Shown here: piece by piece, positions 43,633-52,691 of the stretch
How the letters are laid out: each line of letters opens with the position of its first letter
Position numbering within the stretch: position 1 is the stretch's first letter
DNA from: an uncultured Bacteroidota bacterium
GTDB taxonomy: Bacteria; Bacteroidota; Bacteroidia; Flavobacteriales; Flavobacteriaceae
Reading direction: 5' to 3'
DNA: 64,000 bases
Assembly: GCA_902517895.1 (NCBI GenBank)
Contig: CABYEA010000005.1
Location: 35,842 to 99,841 of the forward strand
Program-made: the position numbers and the translations under genes
The notes under the pieces: generated by a model
Databases searched by the model: none
What the model was told of the DNA's origin: nothing
Seen by the model: only the letters and a program-made list of their open reading frames with translations

Positions 43633-45135
43633 TTAGTTTTCTCTTTTTACAACAAAAAGGCCATTTTGGATATCACTAATTATAATATTACCACTTTCAT
43701 GAAAGGGGTAAACACTCCAGGCTCCACTAAATCCAGAACCATCACCTTGGGGGTAGGAATCAAAATAAGCAACTTCATTCATCTGTTGTGCTTCTATTTG
43801 ACTGATATCTATTTCTCTAAAACCTGCTTTATAACTGGCTAAATAAAAACTATTTCCAACTATATAACCGTTATGATCAATAGCAAGAGTTGGTCCATAA
43901 TAGTCAAAATGAACTACTGGATTATCCAGATCGGTTAAATTTAAAACTATACTTCTTGTATTTATTCCATCATATGATTCATCCAACTCATCTCCGACAA
44001 TAAAATATTTATGATTTTCAGTTAACCATCCTTGATGAGTATAATGTACATTATCATATACAATAGTAGAAATTAGATTTGGGTTTAATTTATCAGTCAC
44101 ATCAATAATATCAACATGATGTTCATTACAGCCAAAAATAATTTCCTTTCCTATATGATCTAGATCAGGACCATTGTATGTTACAGCTTGTGCATCATGA
44201 GTATATCCAGCTTCACTAAAACCACCCTCAATAATTGGAGATGTAGGGTTTTGTATATTTATAAATATGGGTCCTCCGTCAAATAAACCACCGGTATTTT
44301 CCTCAGGATGTCTACTGAAATTTCTTCCTGGATCTGCATTACCTACTGCATAAGCAAAACCTGTATCTTCGTTAATAACCAAATTATGAGCTCTACCAAA
44401 ACCTGTAAAATGAATATCAGGGGAAAATATGGTCGGTATATTTTCTGCGTTTCTTAATCTTGTCAAATCAAATATCTGCATGCCGTGATTTGATGCTTCA
44501 CTTACAATATATGCATGATTATCATAAACTTTAATATCTCTCCATATACTGTTTACTGAAGCAGTAGGAAGAATTCCAATTAATAATAAATTATCTGGGT
44601 CGCTCATATCGACAAATGATGTATGGGTTGATAGACCTACAATAGCATATTCTTTACCATTTTCTTGATCTTTCCAACCCCATGAATCATTTACCCTGGT
44701 AGTTTCTTCAAAATTAATACTGAGATTTTCAATCGACATGTGACCAATTAAATTATATCCATTACAAGGATATTCACCCGCAAGACCATTAATACAGGGA
44801 AGTGAAGTAAAATTGACTAGATCACATGAGTCACCAATACCATCTCCGTCATCATCAATCTGATTTGGATTATAATTCTCAGGACAATTGTCCTCTGCAT
44901 CTATGATACCATCATTATCAATATCAGAGCAAACATCTCCAATACCATCTCCATTACTGTCTATTTGATCGGGGTTTGATATAAGCTGACAATTATCGAT
45001 TAAATCATAAAATCCGTCAGAGTCACTATCTCCGTAATTTTGATCAATTGACTCGTCTTTACAACTTTGGATACTTATGATAAGTAATACAATTGATAAA
45101 AAAATAGAAAATATTTTTATTGACCTTAATTGCAT
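43633..45135 (-). CDS. Exported LVIVD-repeat ('choice-of-anchor B') lipoprotein with TSP3 calcium repeats
   Basis: The 500-residue protein has a lipoprotein-like signal (LLIISIQSC, Cys25). Residues of about 33-107 carry thrombospondin type 3 repeats with Asp-rich loops (DSDSDGFYDLIDNCQ, DIDNDGIIDAEDNCP), which bind calcium in other proteins. The rest matches the choice-of-anchor B family: LVIVD-like blades (GLSTHTSFVDMSDPDNLLLI, KVYDNHAYIVSE) forming a beta-propeller. It is likely on the cell surface; its ligand is unknown. Confidence 0.85.
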   Translation of the reverse strand: MQLRSIKIFSIFLSIVLLIISIQSCKDESIDQNYGDSDSDGFYDLIDNCQLISNPDQIDSNGDGIGDVCSDIDNDGIIDAEDNCPENYNPNQIDDDGDGIGDSCDLVNFTSLPCINGLAGEYPCNGYNLIGHMSIENLSINFEETTRVNDSWGWKDQENGKEYAIVGLSTHTSFVDMSDPDNLLLIGILPTASVNSIWRDIKVYDNHAYIVSEASNHGMQIFDLTRLRNAENIPTIFSPDIHFTGFGRAHNLVINEDTGFAYAVGNADPGRNFSRHPEENTGGLFDGGPIFINIQNPTSPIIEGGFSEAGYTHDAQAVTYNGPDLDHIGKEIIFGCNEHHVDIIDVTDKLNPNLISTIVYDNVHYTHQGWLTENHKYFIVGDELDESYDGINTRSIVLNLTDLDNPVVHFDYYGPTLAIDHNGYIVGNSFYLASYKAGFREIDISQIEAQQMNEVAYFDSYPQGDGSGFSGAWSVYPFHESGNIIISDIQNGLFVVKREN

Positions 45136-45182
45136 AATTAAATTATTCGGACATTAAAGATATTCAATTAAAATTAATCAAA

Positions 45183-45647
45183 TTAAAAAGTGATTTGTCT
45201 GCTTATCTGTTGCTCCAATGAAATATATGTTTCTGTTCTGGCAACACCATTGATAGTTTGAATTTTTTTTGTTAAAATTTCCATAAGATCCTCATTGTCC
45301 TTACAAATTAGTTTTGCAAGTATGCTCCAATCTCCAGTAGTATAATGACATTCAAGTATTTCATTTATTTCTTTAAGTTGATTGACTACCGTTTTATTAT
45401 TTGTTGCCCTGTCCAAGAAAATTCCAACGAATGCCATTGTAGTATAACCTAATATTTTTGTATTAACTTTTATACTTGACCCAATTATTAAATTATTTTT
45501 TTCTAGTTTTCTGAGTCTTTGATGTATAGCTGCTCCTGAAATCCCAATATTTTTTGCTATTTCCAAAATAGGTCTTCTTGAATTTTCAATCAGCATTTTT
45601 AATATTTTTTTGTCTATTCCGTCTAATTTTATAATATCATTTTTCAT
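45183..45647 (-). CDS. Lrp/AsnC-family transcriptional regulator
   Basis: The protein is 154 residues from the ATG at 45647; starts at 45662 or 45677 are possible and would overlap the upstream gene. The N-terminal helix-turn-helix is clear (LDGIDKKILKMLIENSRRP, GISGAAIHQRLRKLEKNNLI), followed by the RAM ligand-binding domain (ILECHYTTGDWSILAKLICK). Such regulators respond to amino acids. The neighbour is a saccharopine-dehydrogenase-like gene upstream on the same strand; lysine is a plausible effector. Confidence 0.9.
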   Translation of the reverse strand: MKNDIIKLDGIDKKILKMLIENSRRPILEIAKNIGISGAAIHQRLRKLEKNNLIIGSSIKVNTKILGYTTMAFVGIFLDRATNNKTVVNQLKEINEILECHYTTGDWSILAKLICKDNEDLMEILTKKIQTINGVARTETYISLEQQISRQITF

Positions 45648-45651
45648 AAGA

Positions 45652-46980
45652 TTATTTTTCATTAAAGAATATTCCAAAATTTTCCAGTTCTTTTAGTACA
45701 GGGTCATAAATCTCTTTATTTATTGGAGTTTGAATTCCCTTTAAATTGATTTCTTTATTCAAAATTAAAAGACAAGATATGGCAAGAGGCAAGCCAACAG
45801 TTTTTGCCATTGCTGTATAAGTGCTGTCTTCTCCGATACATCCCATGGTAGAAATGATTTTATTTTCTATACTTGATTTGTTTATGTATTTAAACTCATG
45901 ATACATTATGATCATGTCTTTATCTTGAGATTCTAACTTCCAGCACTCCTTCAATATATATTCTAAAATTTGCGCTGGACTTGCATTTTTTAATGGAATT
46001 TTTTTTGTCTTACTGAATAAATCAATTTCGTTTAGCTTAATCCATTGGGAATCTCCTTCATCAATATTTAACATTTTCTTCGTTTTATCCTCAATAGTCA
46101 AAGATTTGTGGTATGGCAAAAAACAATTGAGGAATTCTCTGTATGTCATCCCCTCAGAATTAGAAATTTTAAAACTATCATCGGTTAAACCTAATCTGAT
46201 TAGCATATTCCATGATTTTGGAAACCCAACTTTTCTTATTGTTCCTCTAATCATTGTGCTAATATCCTCCAAGCCATAAACCTCTCGGTATTTTAAAGAG
46301 TCTCTATTTGGATAAACATCAAAGTCTCCATAATCTTTAATATTTATCATTTCGGTATTTTCAAATAACCTATTATAAGTAAGGTATTTGTATTTTTTAT
46401 TTTCAATATATTTTGCTGGAGATCCTTGACCAGCCAAAACTACATTTCTTGGATTCCATGTGAATTTATAATTCCAACTATTATTATCACTTTCGGGTGA
46501 AATTAAACCACCTGTATATGATTTAAAAGAAGTTATTTTAAAATCTCTACCATGTAAATTATCTATTATTTTTTTTGCACTCATATGGTCTATACCTGGG
46601 TCTAAACCAATCTCGTTTAGAAAAATTAAATCGTTATCAATCACTTTCTTATTTAGCTTTTTCATTTCATCACCAACGTAAGAAGCGGTCAGTAAATTTT
46701 TTTTAAGTTTTAAACATGATTTGGCAAGAATAATATGAAATCTTGCAGGTAACATTGATATGATGATATCACTTTTTTGTATAAACCCCTCTCTTTGTTT
46801 ATCGTCTAATATATCTATTGGTGATACAATGCATCTTTCATTTTTTGAATAAGTTTTTAAATGATCAATTTTCACATCAGTGATATGTAAGAAGAGATTT
46901 TGTTCTTGTGAATTTTCGATTAAATATTTTATCAAATAGGGAGATGATTTTCCTGCACCAACAATTAAAATATTTCTCAT
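45652..46980 (-). CDS. Saccharopine dehydrogenase-family oxidoreductase
   Basis: The 442-residue enzyme has an N-terminal NAD(P) Rossmann motif (ILIVGAGKSSPYLIKYL) and the saccharopine dehydrogenase C-terminal domain, with LNEIGLDPGIDHMSAKKII and SYTGGLISPESDNNSWNYKFTW. Members interconvert saccharopine, lysine and semialdehydes or act in related amino-acid routes. The Lrp-type regulator gene downstream supports amino-acid-responsive expression. Direction (lysine breakdown is my preference) cannot be proved from sequence. A 20-base palindrome lies 30 bases upstream. Confidence 0.88.
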   Translation of the reverse strand: MRNILIVGAGKSSPYLIKYLIENSQEQNLFLHITDVKIDHLKTYSKNERCIVSPIDILDDKQREGFIQKSDIIISMLPARFHIILAKSCLKLKKNLLTASYVGDEMKKLNKKVIDNDLIFLNEIGLDPGIDHMSAKKIIDNLHGRDFKITSFKSYTGGLISPESDNNSWNYKFTWNPRNVVLAGQGSPAKYIENKKYKYLTYNRLFENTEMINIKDYGDFDVYPNRDSLKYREVYGLEDISTMIRGTIRKVGFPKSWNMLIRLGLTDDSFKISNSEGMTYREFLNCFLPYHKSLTIEDKTKKMLNIDEGDSQWIKLNEIDLFSKTKKIPLKNASPAQILEYILKECWKLESQDKDMIIMYHEFKYINKSSIENKIISTMGCIGEDSTYTAMAKTVGLPLAISCLLILNKEINLKGIQTPINKEIYDPVLKELENFGIFFNEK

Positions 46981-47009
46981 ACAACCTAATTTAAAATATA
47001 ATATTAGTA

Positions 47010-47029
47010 AATTAATACTAGTATTAATT
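47010..47029. promoter_or_regulatory. Perfect 20-base palindrome, candidate Lrp-type operator
   Basis: AATTAATACTAGTATTAATT is a perfect palindrome in the divergent spacer between the saccharopine-dehydrogenase-like gene and pckA. Its A/T-rich two-fold symmetry is typical of Lrp/AsnC sites. Confidence 0.5.
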
Positions 47030-47078
47030 AAATAATTTAGATTAATTTTAATCTTTCAATTTATTGAAAAGCTGACTC

Positions 47079-48689
47079 ATGAATCGAAACTCAAACGATT
47101 TAGATAAACAGAGTATTTCACTGGAACAATATGGAATTCTTGATACTAAAATAAATTATAATTTTTCGGTTGAAAAGCTTTATCAAATCTGTGTTGAAAA
47201 CAAATTAGGGGCCCTAACTGATAATAACGTACTTGCAATAAACACTGGAAAATTTACGGGAAGATCTCCAAAAGATAGATATATTGTTTCGGATGATATT
47301 ACTGAAGATAAAGTATGGTGGGGTGAAATAAATAGACCTATTAAACCAAGCATTTTTGAAAATTTATATAGCAAGCTAATCACTCACCTTTCGGGCAAGG
47401 AATTGTATGTAAGAGACTGCTATGCTTGCACGTCAAAAAAAAATAGATTGAATTTGAGGACTATATGTGAATATCCATGGAGTGATATTTTTTCACATAA
47501 CATGTTTTTAAGACCTTCAAAGGAAGAAAAGCTCCATATTAAATGGACCGTAATTTCAGCTCCAAATTTCCAAGCAGATCCGTTAGTTGACGGTATTGAC
47601 AATAAGAATTTTTCGATAATAAATTTTACAAAAAAAATTATAATTATTGGTGGCACAGGTTATACAGGAGAGATAAAAAAAGGAATTTTTTCTGTTTTAA
47701 ATTTTTTATTTCCTATTGAAAAAAATATTCTTCCTATGCATTGCAGTGCTAACTCTGGTGAACAAAATGATACTTCAATATTCTTTGGCCTTTCGGGTAC
47801 AGGTAAAACAACATTATCAACCGATTCTTCAAGAAAATTAATCGGAGATGATGAGCATGGATGGGATAATGATAATAACATATTTAATTTTGAGGGGGGT
47901 TGTTACGCGAAAGTTCTAAATTTATCTCACCAAAAAGAACCTGAGATTTTTGAAGCTATTAAGCCTGGTGCTTTACTAGAAAATATCGTTATTAATAAAA
48001 TAGGAAAAGTTGATTTTAATGATAACACAATAACCCAAAACACAAGAGTTAGTTACCCCATTAATTTTATAAAAAACATAAAAAAACCATCTTTAGGAAA
48101 CAACCCAAAAAATATTTTCTTCTTGACAGCTGATGCATTTGGTGTTTTACCTCCGATTGCAAAATTAAACCCTAGTCAGTCTGCATATCATTTCATTTCT
48201 GGCTACACATCAAAACTTGCTGGAACTGAAGATGGTATTGATGAGCCAGTTCCATCATTCTCTGCATGTTTTGGAGCCCCTTTTATGCCTCTTCACCCAA
48301 CTATTTACGCAAAGATGTTAATCAGGAAAATGAGTGAATCGGGAGTTGATGTTTGGTTGGTGAATACCGGCTGGACCGGGGGACCCTACGGGATAGGAAA
48401 AAGAATGGAGTTAAAATATACCAGAGCTATGATTAATGCGGCAATGTCTGGTAAGTTAGATAAGTTAAATGCTGACAATTATCATATCCACTCAGTTTTT
48501 AATTTAATGCAGCCAAGAATTTGCCCTAATGTCCCAACAAGTGTATTAAGCCCAAGACAAACATGGAATAATGATGAAAAATATTACAAAAAGGCTTATA
48601 TGTTATCATCAGCATTTATTAAAAATTTCGAAAAATTTTCTGATGAAGCAGGTGATGATATATTATCTGGTGCACCAAATTTAAGATAA
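47079..48689 (+). CDS. pckA: Phosphoenolpyruvate carboxykinase (ATP)
   Basis: This 536-residue enzyme converts oxaloacetate plus ATP to phosphoenolpyruvate, the first step of gluconeogenesis. The start and substrate loop (NTGKFTGRSPKDRYIV), the kinase-1a P-loop (FFGLSGTGKTTLSTD), the metal-binding IGDDEHGWDN, NFEGGCYAK and NTGWTGGPYG are all present. Length is normal for the ATP-dependent type. It is single and diverges from the saccharopine-dehydrogenase-like gene. Confidence 0.97.
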   Translation: MNRNSNDLDKQSISLEQYGILDTKINYNFSVEKLYQICVENKLGALTDNNVLAINTGKFTGRSPKDRYIVSDDITEDKVWWGEINRPIKPSIFENLYSKLITHLSGKELYVRDCYACTSKKNRLNLRTICEYPWSDIFSHNMFLRPSKEEKLHIKWTVISAPNFQADPLVDGIDNKNFSIINFTKKIIIIGGTGYTGEIKKGIFSVLNFLFPIEKNILPMHCSANSGEQNDTSIFFGLSGTGKTTLSTDSSRKLIGDDEHGWDNDNNIFNFEGGCYAKVLNLSHQKEPEIFEAIKPGALLENIVINKIGKVDFNDNTITQNTRVSYPINFIKNIKKPSLGNNPKNIFFLTADAFGVLPPIAKLNPSQSAYHFISGYTSKLAGTEDGIDEPVPSFSACFGAPFMPLHPTIYAKMLIRKMSESGVDVWLVNTGWTGGPYGIGKRMELKYTRAMINAAMSGKLDKLNADNYHIHSVFNLMQPRICPNVPTSVLSPRQTWNNDEKYYKKAYMLSSAFIKNFEKFSDEAGDDILSGAPNLR

Positions 48690-48693
48690 GCAG

Positions 48694-49443
48694 CTATTTT
48701 TTTTTGTTAGCTTTTAAAATGTAGTTGTCAAGAGCCATAGACATTGATGGATACTTTGGCGTAGGCGCATAGACGTCAACATTTAAACCTTTATCCTCAA
48801 CAGCTTTTTTAGTAATAGCACCAAAAACAGCGATTCTGGTATTATTTTGCTGGAAATTTGGAAAATTGTGGAGTAATGATTGGATTCCAGAGGGGCTAAA
48901 AAATACTAATACATCATAGGTTACATCAGCTAAATGTGATAAGTCACTTATAACAGTTTTGTAAAAAACTGATTGTTTCCATTTTATATCTAAGTTGTCA
49001 AGAAGTTTTGGAACCTCAGGTTTCAATTTGTCGGTAGTGGGTAAAAGGAATGTTTCGTTTTTATGTTTTTCTATTAGAGGAATTAGGTCTTTAAATGCTC
49101 TTTTGCCAACATAAATTTTCCTTTTCCTATATACAACATGATTCTGAAGATATAATGCAACAACCTCTGATTGACAAAAATATTTCATTGAATCAGGTAC
49201 TTTAAACCTCATTTTTTCACAAATTCTAAAGTAATGATCAACAGCATATCTACTGGTTAAAATTATTGCAGAAAATTTTGTTAAGTCAATTTTCTGAAGT
49301 CTAATTTCTTTAACTGTGGCCCCTTTAACGTGTATGAATGGAATAAAATCAATTTTTAGCCTTCTCCTTTTCTGTAAATCCAAAAAAGGGGAGTTCTCTA
49401 GTTTAGGACGGGGTTGAGAAACAAGTATTGTTTTAACTTTCAT
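48694..49443 (-). CDS. hemD: Uroporphyrinogen-III synthase (HemD-like)
   Basis: This 249-residue protein from the ATG at 49443 (MKVKTILVSQPRP) cyclises hydroxymethylbilane in heme synthesis. The family's weakly conserved features are present: IILTSRYAVDHYF, a two-domain Rossmann-like fold, and the C-terminal DVLVFFSPSGIQSLL and IAVFGAITKKAVEDKGLNV. Start at 49452 adds only three residues. DUF4271 lies just upstream, as in other Flavobacteriia. Confidence 0.85.
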   Translation of the reverse strand: MKVKTILVSQPRPKLENSPFLDLQKRRRLKIDFIPFIHVKGATVKEIRLQKIDLTKFSAIILTSRYAVDHYFRICEKMRFKVPDSMKYFCQSEVVALYLQNHVVYRKRKIYVGKRAFKDLIPLIEKHKNETFLLPTTDKLKPEVPKLLDNLDIKWKQSVFYKTVISDLSHLADVTYDVLVFFSPSGIQSLLHNFPNFQQNNTRIAVFGAITKKAVEDKGLNVDVYAPTPKYPSMSMALDNYILKANKKK

Positions 49444-49457
49444 TAGCGCCACAAAAT

Positions 49458-50081
49458 TTATAAAACATTACTAATTAAATAGTAATAAGGTATAATTTCA
49501 AGTGTGCAAAGATATAAAATAAAATAAAACCAATTTTTAATTATTACTTTTTTCATTGAAAAAAAGATTGAGAAGTAGGCAAAAATTAAATATAGTATAG
49601 ACAAAGCGATAAAAAAGAATGTCATATAATATTTGTTAAAAATCGTGTAAGCAATAAAAAAATTAAATAATAACAAGATAATACCTAAGGAATTACAATA
49701 AACTAACTTTTGCCAGATATAGCTTTTCATGATCTGACCTATTGAAAATAATTTTCCGATTATCAGATCAAATAAAAGTTTTAATATGAAAAAAATAAAT
49801 ATATACTTAAATAATTCACGATAAATAATCAAATTAAAATTTTGATCTTCTAAAAATGTTAGTAGGATTGATATATTTGATATAAATAATAAATTATAAA
49901 GTATTTCCAAAAATTTAAAACCCCAGAGGCTAGTCGAAATTTTATTTACAAGTTCTTTTTTTCTAAATCTTAAATTTTGACTAAATATGACTGGATTTAT
50001 TTTTTTTAATATTATCATAAAAAAAACAGATCCAAATAGTAATATGGTCAATGAATCATTTGATATTATATCTCTAATCAT
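49458..50081 (-). CDS. DUF4271 membrane protein
   Basis: The 207-residue protein has about five or six membrane helices and starts MIRDIISNDSLTILLFGSVF. The neighbourhood (hemD, polyprenol-mannose synthase, dihydroorotase, DUF4296) and the domain pattern (IFFILKLLFDLIIGKLF) match the Bacteroidota DUF4271 family. Function unknown. It diverges from the glycosyltransferase gene with a 59-base spacer. Confidence 0.82.
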   Translation of the reverse strand: MIRDIISNDSLTILLFGSVFFMIILKKINPVIFSQNLRFRKKELVNKISTSLWGFKFLEILYNLLFISNISILLTFLEDQNFNLIIYRELFKYIFIFFILKLLFDLIIGKLFSIGQIMKSYIWQKLVYCNSLGIILLLFNFFIAYTIFNKYYMTFFFIALSILYLIFAYFSIFFSMKKVIIKNWFYFILYLCTLEIIPYYYLISNVL

Positions 50082-50140
50082 AATTAAACATTACATTATC
50101 TTTAAACCAAAAAAATAATATTTTTGCAAAAAACATCTTG

Positions 50141-50860
50141 ATGAATGAAGTCTTAGTTATAATACCTACATACAACGAAAGTGAAAATATTATCAAAATT
50201 ATTGAATCTATATTCAACATCCACCCAGAGATTAATGTATTAGTTGTTGATGATAATTCACCAGACGGAACCTCTAGTAAAGTTAAAGAAGTAATTCCAA
50301 AGTTCAAGGGTAGGCTTAATTTAATAACAAGAGGTTCAAAATTAGGATTAGGAACTGCCTATTTACGTGGATTTGAATGGGCAATGAAGAAAGATTATGA
50401 TTTTATTATCTCAATGGATGCAGATTTTTCGCATAATCCATCAGACTTACAAAGGCTTTATAACTCTTGTATCAATGAAAAAAATGATATATGTATTGGG
50501 TCTAGATATATCGATGGTATAAATGTTGTGAATTGGCCACTTCAAAGAATTATTCTTTCATATTTTGCTTCATTTTACGTTAGATTAATAACTAGGATGA
50601 AAATAAAGGACCCTACATCAGGTTTTGTATGCTATTCGGCTAGTTCACTTCAAAAATTAAATTTAAGTGGGATTGAGTTTAATGGATATGCATTTCAAAT
50701 TGAAATGAAATTTAAACTATTTTTGAATAAATTGAATATAGTTGAAATCCCAATCATTTTCACCGATAGAAAATACGGAAAATCAAAACTAAATAGCTCA
50801 ATAATAGGTGAAGCTGTTTTTGGCGTAATTTTAATGAAATTAAAAACCTTTTTTAATTAA
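50141..50860 (+). CDS. Polyprenol monophosphomannose synthase-like glycosyltransferase (GT2)
   Basis: The 239-residue protein begins MNEVLVIIPTYNESENI, and the ATG at 50141 is preferred over a TTG at 50138. Motifs: VVDDNSPDGTSSKV, SMDADFSHNP (DXD), IGSRYIDG, and the acceptor motif KDPTSGFVCYS. This is the DPM1-type GT2, transferring a sugar from a nucleotide donor to polyprenyl phosphate at the inner membrane. There is no C-terminal membrane domain. dihydroorotase starts 4 bases later. Confidence 0.9.
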   Translation: MNEVLVIIPTYNESENIIKIIESIFNIHPEINVLVVDDNSPDGTSSKVKEVIPKFKGRLNLITRGSKLGLGTAYLRGFEWAMKKDYDFIISMDADFSHNPSDLQRLYNSCINEKNDICIGSRYIDGINVVNWPLQRIILSYFASFYVRLITRMKIKDPTSGFVCYSASSLQKLNLSGIEFNGYAFQIEMKFKLFLNKLNIVEIPIIFTDRKYGKSKLNSSIIGEAVFGVILMKLKTFFN

Positions 50861-50863
50861 AAA

Positions 50864-52204
50864 ATGAAAAGAACAATAATTAAAAACGCAAATATTATAA
50901 GTGATCAAAAAATATTTGAATCTGATATTTTAATTGAAGATGTATTTATTACAAAAATTTCTAAATCAATAAGCCCAAGTTATCCAAACACTAAGATTAT
51001 TGATGCTGAAGGAAATTTTGTTATTCCTGGAATAATTGACGACCAGGTCCATTTTAGAGAGCCTGGATTAACACATAAAGGAAATATTTATTCCGAGTCC
51101 CGAGCTGCAGTAGCTGGAGGCATAACTTCATATTTTGAGATGCCAAATACAAACCCAAATACTACAACTATCGCGGAGCTTAACAAAAAGTTTGACATAG
51201 CTAAAGAAAATTCAATTGCTAATTTTTCGTTTATGTTTGGAGGAACAAACTCTAATTTAGAGGAAATACTTAAAAATAACATAAGAGAAATACCAGCAAT
51301 AAAATTGTTTTTAGGGTCTTCTACTGGAAATATGTTAGTAGACGACCTAAATTCCTTAGAAGATATATTTTCAAATGTTGAAATTCCAATTGCTGTTCAT
51401 TGTGAAGATGAAGAAACAATAAAACATAATTTGAAATTACATATTGATACATTTGGTGAAAATATTCCCATAAGCTATCATTCAAAAATCAGAAGCGAGG
51501 AAGCATGTTTCATTTCCTCAAGCATGGCTATTAAACTTGCAAAAAAAACAGGTGCTAGGTTACATGTTTTTCATTTATCAACAGCAAAAGAATTAGAATT
51601 ATTTTCCAATAAATTACCACTTAAAGAAAAAAAAATCACCTCAGAAGTATGTATTCATCATTTAAGTTTTAGTGATGAAGATTATGAAAAATTTGGATCT
51701 AAAATAAAATGGAATCCATCAATAAAGACATCAAATGATCGAGATATGCTTTGGGATGCTTTAAATAATGATATAATCGATGTAGTAGCAACGGATCATG
51801 CACCACACACAGCTGAAGAAAAACAGAACCCCTATACCTCATGTCCGTCTGGAGGTCCTTTAGTTCAGCATTCGTTAGTTTCTATGCTAGAAGCTTTTCA
51901 CCAAGAAAAAATTTCACTTCAAAAAATAGTTCAAAAAATGTGTCACAATCCAGCAATTTTATTTGAAATAAGTAAAAGGGGGTATATACGTGAGGGGTTT
52001 TATGCTGATCTGGTAATTTTCGATATTAAAAATCCCTGGAAAGTTTCAAATCATAATCTTATGTATAAGTGTAATTGGTCACCATTTGAAAATAAGACCT
52101 TTAAGTCTAGAATATTGCATACTTTAGTTAATGGGAATCTTGTTTTTTCAAACGGAAAAATCATTGAATCTGCAATAGGAATGAAAATAAATTTTGATAG
52201 ATGA
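50864..52204 (+). CDS. pyrC: Dihydroorotase (class I type)
   Basis: This 446-residue amidohydrolase closes carbamoyl-aspartate to dihydroorotate in pyrimidine synthesis. The region FVIPGIIDDQVHFREPGLTH corresponds to the first metal site, but the usual HxH reads QVH: the first ligand His is Gln. Other ligands are present (IAVHCEDEE, LHVFHLSTAKE and VATDHAPH with the catalytic Asp). I believe the Gln is usual in Bacteroidota homologs, but the enzyme could differ in metal content. DUF4296 follows with a four-base ATGA overlap. Confidence 0.9.
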   Translation: MKRTIIKNANIISDQKIFESDILIEDVFITKISKSISPSYPNTKIIDAEGNFVIPGIIDDQVHFREPGLTHKGNIYSESRAAVAGGITSYFEMPNTNPNTTTIAELNKKFDIAKENSIANFSFMFGGTNSNLEEILKNNIREIPAIKLFLGSSTGNMLVDDLNSLEDIFSNVEIPIAVHCEDEETIKHNLKLHIDTFGENIPISYHSKIRSEEACFISSSMAIKLAKKTGARLHVFHLSTAKELELFSNKLPLKEKKITSEVCIHHLSFSDEDYEKFGSKIKWNPSIKTSNDRDMLWDALNNDIIDVVATDHAPHTAEEKQNPYTSCPSGGPLVQHSLVSMLEAFHQEKISLQKIVQKMCHNPAILFEISKRGYIREGFYADLVIFDIKNPWKVSNHNLMYKCNWSPFENKTFKSRILHTLVNGNLVFSNGKIIESAIGMKINFDR

Positions 52205-52659
52205 AAAAATTAATCACAGTTTTATTTATTATCACTTCTTGCAGTTTCTTCAATGTAGAAAATGAAATTCCCGATAATCTTATCCCTGAAGAAAAAATGG
52301 TTGACATAATTTATGACATGTCTATAATTAGTGTTTCAAAAGGGGTAAATAAACGAATTTTAGAGAATAATGGGATGAGACCAAAAGATTATATCTTGAA
52401 TAAATATGAGATTGACAGTTTACAATTTGTTGTTAGCAACAAATATTACTCTCAAAATTTAGAAAAATATTTATACATATATGAGAATGTTTTAAACAAG
52501 CTTGAAAATAATAGAGAAGAAGTAACTGACAGTATTGAAAAGAAAAATGAAAAGAGAGTTATAATAGATCAGCAGACTAACCAAGGACAATTAAAAAATA
52601 ATAAAAATTTAAAACCTAAGTTGAGCAGTATCTTAAATTCTAATATTTTAGAAAATTAG
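52201..52659 (+). CDS. DUF4296 lipoprotein
   Basis: The 152-residue lipoprotein has Cys14 as lipobox (FIITSCSF) and the DUF4296 pattern IPDNLIPEEKMVDIIYDMSI and LNKYEIDSLQFVVSNKYYSQN. The C-terminal 50 residues are charged and repetitive. It is Bacteroidota-specific with unknown role. The start overlaps the dihydroorotase stop (ATGA), so it is translationally coupled. Confidence 0.88.
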   Translation: MKKLITVLFIITSCSFFNVENEIPDNLIPEEKMVDIIYDMSIISVSKGVNKRILENNGMRPKDYILNKYEIDSLQFVVSNKYYSQNLEKYLYIYENVLNKLENNREEVTDSIEKKNEKRVIIDQQTNQGQLKNNKNLKPKLSSILNSNILEN

Positions 52660-52691
52660 ATTATCTTTCAATATGTTTTATATAATTCGAA

